From: QHWT01 sp046734675
GTDB lineage: Bacteria > Acidobacteriota > Vicinamibacteria > Vicinamibacterales > 2-12-FULL-66-21
Assembly (NCBI GenBank): GCA_046734675.1
Contig: JBKPRU010000037.1
Span: forward strand, 1-25,736
Direction: 5' to 3'
Length of the DNA: 25,736 nt
This document shows, in pieces, positions 6,721 through 12,508 of this stretch; the stretch's first letter is position 1; the number at the start of each line of letters is the position of its first letter. The notes under the pieces are model-generated. The model had not been told where the DNA came from. It saw nothing but the letters and a program-made list of their open reading frames with translations, and searched no databases. Made by a program: the position numbers and the translations under genes.

Positions 6721-7665
6721 GTGGTCGCAATTACCCCGAAACGCTCCTCGTCCCTCGCCCCTCGCTCCTCGACGCTCGGCCCGCGTCTGGAACACCTGTA
6801 CGCAGATTTCAATCGAGAGAATGCCGCGACCGATCCCGTTCAGATTGTTCGCCGGTATACGAACCCACGCGATCAAGAGATCGTCGGATTCTGCGCCGCG
6901 GCGCTCGCGTTCGGACGCGTCGGCAGCGTCATCAACACCGTCGAGACGCTGGCCTCGATCCTCGGGCCGCGGCCGGCGGCGTTCGTCGCGCGCTTCGATC
7001 CGTCGGCGCCCCATCCGGAGCTGCGCGCGATGGTGCATCGCTGGACGCGCGGGGTCGACATCGCGGCGCTGCTCTGGATCCTGCGGCAGATGCTGGAGCA
7101 ATCCGGGACGATCGAGGGCTTCTTCGCGGAAGGCTATCGCGACGAGGCGGTCGACATCGGCGACGCGCTGGACAGCTTTTCGCGGCGTGCACTCGCGCTC
7201 GACGTGCGGGCCGTCTACGGGCGCGTGCCGAAGCGCGCGGGCGTCTGCTACTTCTTCCCGCGGCCGTCCGCGGGCAGCGGCTGCAAGCGGCTGAACCTGT
7301 TCCTGCGCTGGATGGTGCGGCGCGACAGCGTCGATCTCGGCGCGTGGACGCGGATCCCGCGATCGAAGCTGATCGTGCCGCTCGACACGCACGTCATCCG
7401 GCTCGGGCGCTGCCTGCGGCTGACGCGCTACACGTCGCCGGGCTGGCGCATGGCGGCGGAGATCACCGCGTCGCTCCGGGGCATCGATCCGAACGACCCG
7501 GTGCGCTTCGATTTTTCGCTCTGCCACGTCGGCATGATGAACGCCTGCGGCTACGGCCGCTCGCAGGGAGACGCGCAATGTCCACTCAAGGGAATGTGCC
7601 GGCCGCGCGCGGGGGGCGCCGCGCGGGGATCGCGATCGCGCTTGCCATTGCCGCGTTCGTCGTAG
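6721..7665 (+). CDS. TIGR02757 / DUF2400 family protein, DNA-glycosylase-like features
   Basis: A 314-residue protein from the GTG at 6721, 3 nt after the previous stop. SGCKRLNLFLRWMVRRD (about 186-202), VDLGAW and IVPLDTHV (218-225) are the family signature. Function is not established. PLDTHVIRLGRCLRL resembles the catalytic VDTHVxRVxxRL helix of endonuclease III/MutY-type HhH-GPD glycosylases, and four cysteines near the C-terminus (268, 276, 287, 293), within ACGYGRSQGDAQCPLKGMC, resemble the iron-sulfur loop of those enzymes. This suggests a nucleic-acid role (inference). Residues 7-21 are encoded by a heptad repeat array, so the native start may be nearer LEHLYADF (about residue 23). 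The last 88 nt overlap the next gene in another frame. Confidence 0.8.
   Translation: MVAITPKRSSSLAPRSSTLGPRLEHLYADFNRENAATDPVQIVRRYTNPRDQEIVGFCAAALAFGRVGSVINTVETLASILGPRPAAFVARFDPSAPHPELRAMVHRWTRGVDIAALLWILRQMLEQSGTIEGFFAEGYRDEAVDIGDALDSFSRRALALDVRAVYGRVPKRAGVCYFFPRPSAGSGCKRLNLFLRWMVRRDSVDLGAWTRIPRSKLIVPLDTHVIRLGRCLRLTRYTSPGWRMAAEITASLRGIDPNDPVRFDFSLCHVGMMNACGYGRSQGDAQCPLKGMCRPRAGGAARGSRSRLPLPRSS
6742..6783. repeat. Heptad repeat array E1 (CGCTCCT word) inside a coding 5' end
   Basis: Six consecutive exact 7-nt steps: CGCTCCT, CGTCCCT, CGCCCCT, CGCTCCT, CGACGCT, CGGCCCG. It lies in the first codons of the DUF2400-family gene and encodes a low-complexity Ser/Arg/Pro/Leu stretch. The word is related to that at 11564-11640. 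Confidence 0.75.
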
Positions 7666-8120
7666 CAGGAGCCGCGTTCGCGGCGGGATGGCTGCTCGGC
7701 GGCCGCCACGTCACCGAGGCGGTGCCGTCGCCGTCGGGCGATCTCGTCGCCTACATCCTCGAGGCGCGGTGCGCATTCGGGCGCTGCCAGTCGTTGAAGG
7801 TGGGGACGGCGCGCGACGCGCGGGTGGTGCAGACGCTGAACACGCAGTCGGAGGAAGCCACTGAAATCGCATGGACGCCGGACGGCGGCCGCATCGGCGT
7901 TCTCGTCAACGGCTATCAGCTGCGCGTGTTCGACGCGCACACGGGCCAGAACCTCGGCGCCGTGAGCCTGATCGAGCCGGACAAATCCCCCTCGTCACGA
8001 ATCGCGCGCGGGGTCACGTTCTCGAACAACGGCGCCGCCGTCACCTTCGACGACTGTCCGCGTGTTCACTCGGGCTGTCGTCCCGGAATCCTTGCCTTGA
8101 GACTCAGCGTCTCTCGTTGA
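7578..8120 (+). CDS. Membrane-anchored protein with beta-propeller-like repeats
   Basis: A 180-residue protein from the ATG at 7578, preceded by AGGGAG at about 7565-7570. The N-terminal 17 residues are polar and basic, followed by one hydrophobic segment (AGIAIALAIAAFVVAGAAFAA) that should act as a signal anchor. The remainder shows WD40/PD40-like repeats: VPSPSGDLVAYI, IAWTPDGGRIGVLV and VTFSNNGAAVTF, each with the hydrophobic-x-P/S-D/N-G pattern of a propeller blade. At about three blades it is too short for a closed propeller, so it may oligomerise or be a fragment. A pair of Cys (CAFGRC) and another (CPRVHSGC) suggest an exported, disulfide-bearing domain. Its start lies inside the DUF2400-family gene, so the two are probably cotranscribed. 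Confidence 0.7.
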   Translation: MSTQGNVPAARGGRRAGIAIALAIAAFVVAGAAFAAGWLLGGRHVTEAVPSPSGDLVAYILEARCAFGRCQSLKVGTARDARVVQTLNTQSEEATEIAWTPDGGRIGVLVNGYQLRVFDAHTGQNLGAVSLIEPDKSPSSRIARGVTFSNNGAAVTFDDCPRVHSGCRPGILALRLSVSR

Positions 8121-8255
8121 AGCGCGCCCGCCTGGCTGTTGCCAGATCTGTGAAGGCGTGTCGCATTTTGCAATAGGACTAGGGAAGGCCCGCCGGTGCG
8201 GCTCTCCTTTGAGCGCTCCCCCGGCCGGACGAACTCTTGCTTCAATCTCGCTCGT

Positions 8256-9023
8256 ATGCGCCTGCTTCCTTGGCTCGGTGTCGTCGTGATCGCGTCGCTG
8301 GCACCGGCAGCCGCAGTCGCCCAGCCGCAGTCCACTGACCGGTTGTTGAACACGGTCGTTCCTCATGCGGAGGTCCGTGCACCGTTCACGGCGGAGAACA
8401 TCGCGTCGGCGCTGGCATCACTGGCCGAGTCAACTGGTGTACTCCTGGGATTCGAAACTGTGATGGAGGACGATCCGTACATCGGGCCGGATCAATTCGC
8501 ATGGTCCCTGCGCGGGGGCACGCTCCAGCAGGTGCTCGATCACATCGTCACGCTCGATTCGCGGTACGAGTGGCGCGAACGCAATGGCGTGATCCATGTG
8601 AGGCCAAAGGAGGCGTTCGATGATGCCCGCCATTTTCTCAATCGACGCATTCCACATTTCGAGCTGAAGGACGCGCTACCGCTGCATGCAACGTTTGAGC
8701 TGCACCGCCTTTTCCGGGGCGAATGTCAGATCGGCCATCCCATTTACGACAAGCGACGCGAGCAGTTCCTCAGCCAGCAGCCGACGGCGATGAGAAAGCC
8801 TGTGTCGGTGGCACTGGACGATGCCTCCGTGCTGGACATCATGGACGCCGTGATCAAAGCGCACGGACGGTTGTACTGGAATGTGACCTACCGCGTGCCG
8901 CCCGACGTCAGCAAGCCTGAATGGCCGATGTACGACTACGCGCTGTTCGCGTTCAACGACCGTCCCGCAACGGGAGGATGGTGGCGCATGTGCGCCGGCG
9001 ACGAGGATCGGTTCTGGCGCTGA
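8256..9023 (+). CDS. Secreted protein with STN-like domain, unknown function
   Basis: A 255-residue protein from the ATG at 8256; the frame opens at 8196 but the later start gives a clean signal peptide, MRLLPWLGVVVIASLAPAAAVAQ. Residues about 40-110 resemble the short N-terminal domain of secretins and TonB receptors (STN): IASALASLAESTGVLLGFE, then SLRGGTLQQVLDHIV, then YEWRERNGVIHVRP. A second, shorter copy of the pattern follows at VSVALDDASVLDIMDAVIKAHGRLYW. There is no secretin or beta-barrel domain, so it is probably a stand-alone periplasmic protein. The interval 8121-8255 before it shows no convincing promoter. GC is somewhat lower than in the pyr genes. Confidence 0.7.
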   Translation: MRLLPWLGVVVIASLAPAAAVAQPQSTDRLLNTVVPHAEVRAPFTAENIASALASLAESTGVLLGFETVMEDDPYIGPDQFAWSLRGGTLQQVLDHIVTLDSRYEWRERNGVIHVRPKEAFDDARHFLNRRIPHFELKDALPLHATFELHRLFRGECQIGHPIYDKRREQFLSQQPTAMRKPVSVALDDASVLDIMDAVIKAHGRLYWNVTYRVPPDVSKPEWPMYDYALFAFNDRPATGGWWRMCAGDEDRFWR

Positions 9024-9028
9024 GGACC

Positions 9029-9085
9029 GGGATGCGCGATCGCTGATCAGGGATGGGGATTCGAGATGGGGGATGAGGGATGGTA
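9029..9085. repeat. Heptad repeat array A3 (GGATNAG-type word)
   Basis: Units ATGCGCG, ATCGCTG, ATCAGGG, ATGGGG, ATTCGAG, ATGGGGG, ATGAGGG, ATGGTAC follow the stop of the STN-like gene in 7-nt steps (one 6-nt). It is the same word family as 1694-1816 and runs straight into the left end of the IS element; the array resumes in the same orientation at 10426. Confidence 0.8.
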
Positions 9086-9132
9086 CGACCCGGGTACATG
9101 GGTGACAAATAGTCCAAGGACATAGGTGACAG
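9086..9132 (+). repeat. Left terminal inverted repeat of the IS481-type element
   Basis: Begins CGACCCGGGTACATGGGTG and pairs with 10379-10425 over about 46 bp with a handful of mismatches and one gap. The stretch AGTCCAAGGACAT is shared by both ends. Confidence 0.8.
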
Positions 9133-9163
9133 TTGAGACACTGATGCACGGCAGGAGGACGCC

Positions 9164-10378
9164 GTGCCGTGGTGTGAGACGTCACCAATGGATCAACGCC
9201 AAGCGTTTGTGTGGGAAGCGAAGCGGCAGTGGTGGTCGATGACCGAGCTGTGCGCGCGCTACGAGATCAGCCGGAAGACGGGGTACAAGTGGCTGGCGCG
9301 GGCGCAATGCGGCGAGGGGTTGGCGGAGAAGTCTCGGCGGCCGCTGACATGCCCGCATGCGATTGCCGAGGAGCTGGTGCAGCGGGTGCTGGCGGTTCGC
9401 CGGGCGCATCGCCGCTGGGGGCCGAAGAAGCTGCGCCGCGAGTTGATGCAGCGGTGGCCGAGGGACGCGTGGCCGGCACGGAGCACGATCAGCCTGATCC
9501 TGAAGCGTCACGGCCTGGCGGGACCGCGATCGCGGCGGCGGCGCCCGGGACACGCGGGGCCGCCGTTGACGCCGATGGCGGCGCCGAATGCGGTGTGGGC
9601 GATCGATTTCAAGGGACAGTTTCGCACGGGCGATGGGACGCTGTGTTATCCCCTGACCCTCACCGATGGATTCAGTCGCTACTTGCTCGCCTGCGACGCG
9701 TTGCGGCGACCGACCCAGATGGCGACGCGGCGTACGCTCGAGCGCGTGTTCCGGGAGTATGGGTTACCGGCGGTGATCCGCAGCGACAACGGGACGCCGT
9801 TCGCCGGGGGCGGCTTAGCGCGGCTCTCCCGCTTGAGTGTGTGGTGGATCCATCTCGGCATTCGTCCGGAGTTGATTGTCCCCGGGGCGCCGCAGCAAAA
9901 CGGGCGGCATGAGCGCATGCATCGGACCTTGAAGGCGGAGACCGCGGCACCACCGGCGCGCACCGTCGCTGCGCAGGCACGACGCTTCGCGCGCTTTCAA
10001 ACCACCTACAACGAGCGACGCCCGCACGAGGCGCTCGACCAAGCGTATCCGGCGTCGTACTACAGCCCGTCGGCGCGTCGCTACCCGACGGTCGTGCCCG
10101 CGTTGGAGTATCCCGGTGGCTGGACCGTCGCGACGGTCTATAGCAACGGCGAGCTGTTGTGGGAGGGAACGCGCATCTGGCTGTCGGAGGTGTTAGGCGG
10201 CGAGCGTGTCGGCCTTCACGAAGTCGCGGATGGCTATTGGGCCGTATATCTCGGGCTGTGTCTGATTGGCGTCCTCGACGAGCGGCGCCGACGTGTGCGC
10301 CCCGCGACGCTCTTATCCACGATCACGGAGGGCGCTCGCGTGCTGCGGCACGCGAGCGCTGACGCGATCCAACACTAA
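9164..10378 (+). CDS. IS481 family transposase
   Basis: A 404-residue transposase of the IS481/IS3-like integrase group. Start GTG at 9164 with AGGAGG at 9153-9158; the protein opening MPWCETSPMDQR is usual for this group, so I prefer it to the ATG at 9188. An N-terminal helix-turn-helix (about residues 25-45, SMTELCARYEISRKTGYKWL) is followed by a second HTH-like region with RRWGPKKLRREL. The integrase core carries the acidic triad in AIDFKGQF (D148), IRSDNGTPF (D208) and QQNGRHERMH (E250). The C-terminal RRPHEAL motif and a beta-rich tail complete it. The frame is intact, so the element may be active. Confidence 0.93.
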   Translation: MPWCETSPMDQRQAFVWEAKRQWWSMTELCARYEISRKTGYKWLARAQCGEGLAEKSRRPLTCPHAIAEELVQRVLAVRRAHRRWGPKKLRRELMQRWPRDAWPARSTISLILKRHGLAGPRSRRRRPGHAGPPLTPMAAPNAVWAIDFKGQFRTGDGTLCYPLTLTDGFSRYLLACDALRRPTQMATRRTLERVFREYGLPAVIRSDNGTPFAGGGLARLSRLSVWWIHLGIRPELIVPGAPQQNGRHERMHRTLKAETAAPPARTVAAQARRFARFQTTYNERRPHEALDQAYPASYYSPSARRYPTVVPALEYPGGWTVATVYSNGELLWEGTRIWLSEVLGGERVGLHEVADGYWAVYLGLCLIGVLDERRRRVRPATLLSTITEGARVLRHASADAIQH

Positions 10379-10425
10379 AGTGTTACCGATGTCCTTGGAC
10401 TGTTTGTTACCGATGTCCTAGGTCG
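10379..10425 (-). repeat. Right terminal inverted repeat of the IS481-type element
   Basis: Read on the minus strand from 10425 it begins CGACCTAGGACATCGGTAAC and matches the left end. It starts just downstream of the transposase stop codon. Confidence 0.8.
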
Positions 10426-10475
10426 TTCAGGATCCTGGATCAGGGATTAGGGATTCGGGATTAGGGATTGTGAGC
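10426..10475. repeat. Heptad repeat array A4 (GGATTAG word)
   Basis: After the IS right end the sequence continues GGATCAG, GGATTAG, GGATTCG, GGATTAG, GGATTGT in exact 7-nt steps. On the minus strand it encodes the last residues SQSLIPNP and the TAA stop (10447-10449) of the GT4 gene. Confidence 0.85.
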
Positions 10476-11559
10476 GAGCGATCCGCTGATACACGGCGAG
10501 CGTGTCACTGACCATCCGTTCGGCAGTGAAACGCTCGAGCACGCGTTGACGGCCGGCCGCGCCCATCACCTGCTGCGCGTGCTCGTCGCCGAGGAGCGCG
10601 GTTATCGCCCGCGCGATCGCTTCGTGATCCCGCGGCGGCACCAGAATGCCGGTCTGCCCGTCGACCACGACCTCCGGAATGCCGCCGGTGTGCGTGGCGA
10701 CGATCGGCTTCCCGCACGCCATCGCGTCGAGCAGCGACGTGCCCAGCCCCTCAGTCACCGAGCTCAAAACGAAGATGTCGAACGCCTTGTGGACCGACAG
10801 CACGTCAGGACGGAAGCCCGCGAGGATCACGTGCTTCTCGAGATGATGGTGCTTGATCTGCTGTTCGAGCGACTCGCGGAGCTCCCCCTCGCCGGCCACG
10901 ACGAACCGCGCGTCGGGCACCTTCTGAACGACAAGGGCCGCCGCCTCGATCAGGTGCCGCTGTCCTTTGTGCGGCACGAGGGCAGCGACGTTGCCGACGA
11001 CCGGCGCGTCGTGCGGCAGCCAGAACTCCGCGTGCAGGTTGGCCGGCGGCGCGGCATCGACGCGGGCGACATCGATCCCCTCGTGCACCGTGACGGTGCG
11101 CTGTTCGGGCACGCCGTCGCCGACGAGCATGCGGCGGATGAACTCGGACGCGCAGATGAAGCACGAGACCTGCCGGTACTTCCAGCGCGAGAGCGCGTTG
11201 CCTTTGAGGTGGAAGTCGACACGGCGCGCCGCGACGAGCGGCGGCACGCGCGGCTGCGTGCTCATCGACAGCGCGAGCGCCGCCATCGCGACGCCGTGTG
11301 GATCGTGCGCATGGACGATGTCAGGCCGCTCCTTCGTGATGACGCGCGCGAGGCGCCAGGCGGCGCCGAGATCCATCTCGGTGCGCGGCGTCAGCGGCAG
11401 CAGGTCGAGGCCCTCGCGGGCGCGCTGACGGAGCTCTCCCGCGGGATGCGCAACGAGCAGCGTGCGATGCCCGAGCGCGCGCAGACCGAGCACGGTCAGC
11501 AGCACCTGGTTCTGCCCGCCGCGCCAGGTGCGTGCCGTGTCGATATGAAGCGAGAACAT
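10447..11559 (-). CDS. Glycosyltransferase family 4
   Basis: A 370-residue GT-B fold glycosyltransferase. The N-terminal half has the usual acceptor-side start (LHIDTARTWRGGQNQVLLTVLGLRALGH) and IVHAHDPHG; the C-terminal half has VPHKGQRHLIEA, VVAGEGELRESLE and the nucleotide-sugar motif SSVTEGLGTSLLDAMACGKPIVATHTGGIPE, typical of GT4. It probably adds a sugar to lipopolysaccharide or another envelope glycan (inference). Its ATG overlaps the stop of the GT2 gene by one base, so the two are cotranscribed. The final eight residues and the stop codon come from a heptad array, so the ancestral C-terminus probably ended near YQRIAR. Confidence 0.9.
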   Translation of the reverse strand: MFSLHIDTARTWRGGQNQVLLTVLGLRALGHRTLLVAHPAGELRQRAREGLDLLPLTPRTEMDLGAAWRLARVITKERPDIVHAHDPHGVAMAALALSMSTQPRVPPLVAARRVDFHLKGNALSRWKYRQVSCFICASEFIRRMLVGDGVPEQRTVTVHEGIDVARVDAAPPANLHAEFWLPHDAPVVGNVAALVPHKGQRHLIEAAALVVQKVPDARFVVAGEGELRESLEQQIKHHHLEKHVILAGFRPDVLSVHKAFDIFVLSSVTEGLGTSLLDAMACGKPIVATHTGGIPEVVVDGQTGILVPPRDHEAIARAITALLGDEHAQQVMGAAGRQRVLERFTAERMVSDTLAVYQRIARSQSLIPNP

Positions 11560-12371
11560 CAGCGCGAGGGGCGGGGGGCGAAGGGCGAGCGGCGCGAGTC
11601 GGTCGCCTCTGGCGCCTCACTGCTCGCCGCTCGGCCCTGCTCCCAGGCCTTCGCCAGCTTCAAGAAGACGTAATAGGAGTTCAGTGCCGAAACGACCAGT
11701 CCCGCCGCACCTTGTGTGAAGCCGCGGCGCAGCACGTAGTTGCGAAGGAACGCGAGCGGCGGATGGAAGACGATGGACGCGAGGGACACGCGGCGTCCCT
11801 CGGCAATGATCTGCTGCGCTGCGAGCGTGGTGTAGCGATCGATCGTCGACAGGTGATCGCTGATGTCGCGATACGCGAAGTGTCGCAGCTCGTGCCGCAG
11901 CCGTCCCGGCTCGCCGGCGAGCGCGACCGACTCGTGGACGCGGCGGCCGTTCCATTGCCCCGACCGCCGATCGTAGAGGCGCAGCTGATAGTCCGGGTAC
12001 CAATCGGTGCCGCGGATCCAGCGCCCCAGGTACCACGTGACGCGCGGCACGCGGTAGCCGCGGCGCGCCGGTTCGGTCGCGAGCAGCTGCCTGATTTCCG
12101 CCGCGAGCTCCGGCGTGACCCGCTCGTCGGCGTCGATCGAGAGAATCCAGTCGTGCGTGGCCGCGGACGCGGCGTAGTTCTTCTGCGCGCTATACCCCGG
12201 CCAGTCCCGCACTTCGATGCGCGCGTTGCGCCGCCGCGCGATCGCGACGGTCTGGTCGGTGCTCCCCGAATCGATCACCACGATCTCGTCGGCCCAGGAG
12301 ACCGACTCGAGGCAGGCGTCGAGGTGATGCGCCTCGTCGCGCGTGATGACCGTGACGGTCAGCTTCGGCAC
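11559..12371 (-). CDS. Glycosyltransferase family 2, WaaE/KdtX-like
   Basis: A 270-residue GT-A fold enzyme. TVTVITRDEAHHLDACLESV at the N-terminus, ADEIVVIDSGSTDQT, DWPGYSAQKNYA and the DAD metal motif at residues 80-82 (LSIDADERV) match the group of GT2 enzymes that includes the lipopolysaccharide core beta-1,4-glucosyltransferase WaaE/KdtX. HESVALAG and FHPPLAFLRNYVLRRGF are also shared with that group; the C-terminal hydrophobic part probably associates with the inner membrane. The terminal 25 or so residues (after KLAKAWEQ) are low complexity and encoded by heptad repeats. Gene order suggests GT2 and GT4 act on the same glycan. Confidence 0.88.
   Translation of the reverse strand: MPKLTVTVITRDEAHHLDACLESVSWADEIVVIDSGSTDQTVAIARRRNARIEVRDWPGYSAQKNYAASAATHDWILSIDADERVTPELAAEIRQLLATEPARRGYRVPRVTWYLGRWIRGTDWYPDYQLRLYDRRSGQWNGRRVHESVALAGEPGRLRHELRHFAYRDISDHLSTIDRYTTLAAQQIIAEGRRVSLASIVFHPPLAFLRNYVLRRGFTQGAAGLVVSALNSYYVFLKLAKAWEQGRAASSEAPEATDSRRSPFAPRPSR
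11564..11640. repeat. Heptad repeat array E2 with inverted arms inside a coding 3' end
   Basis: Left arm 11564-11598 steps GCGAGGG, GCGGGGG, GCGAAGG, GCGAGCG, GCGCGAG in exact 7-nt units. Right arm about 11613-11640 steps CGCCTCA, CTGCTCG, CCGCTCG, GCCCTGC. CGAGCGGCG at 11586-11594 and CGCCGCTCG at 11625-11633 are exact reverse complements. The whole array lies in the end of the GT2 gene. Confidence 0.7.
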
Positions 12372-12394
12372 GAGGGGGAGTGTAGCAGGGTGCT

Positions 12395-12505
12395 GGCTTC
12401 GGGCTTGAGGCTTCAGGCTTCAGGGCGGGTAACAGAGCCCAGACTTCGGGTCAGGCTTCGGGGGGCTTCAGGCCTGAAGCCTGGAGCCCGAAGCCCGAAG
12501 CCCGT
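12395..12505. repeat. Heptad repeat array B with central palindrome (GGCTTCA word)
   Basis: Left part steps GGCTTCG, GGCTTGA, GGCTTCA, GGCTTCA, GGGCGGG from 12395 in exact 7-nt units. The orientation flips at a perfect 18-bp palindrome, 12464-12481 (GGCTTCAGG / CCTGAAGCC), and then AGCCCGA, AGCCCGA, AGCCCGT follow to 12505. It fills the gap between the TolC-family and GT2 genes; the palindrome might also end transcription, but there is no T-run. Confidence 0.85.
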
Positions 12506-12508
12506 TCA

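Larger units (their letters stand above)
9086..10425 (+). mobile_element. Intact IS481-type insertion sequence
   Basis: About 1.34 kb with one transposase gene between imperfect terminal inverted repeats of about 46-47 bp (9086-9132 and 10379-10425). Each end holds two copies of a 12-mer: ACATGGGTGACA and ACATAGGTGACA on the left (9096-9107, 9120-9131), and twice TGTTACCGATGT on the right (10381-10392, 10405-10416), spaced 24 bp start to start at both ends. These are probably paired transposase-binding sites. Both flanks are the same heptad word in the same orientation, so the element appears to have landed inside an array. I could not identify a clear target duplication, and the outermost few bases are uncertain. 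Confidence 0.88.

Noticed and set aside
5860..7578. 572-residue minus-strand open frame
   Set aside because: Antisense to pyrC, the phosphoribosyltransferase and the DUF2400 gene, all of which have clear family motifs; His/Arg/Asp-rich composition is that of a shadow.
8121..8255. Promoter or small gene before the STN-like gene
   Set aside because: TTGCCA near 8139 has no -10 at suitable spacing and the short frames show no recognisable protein.
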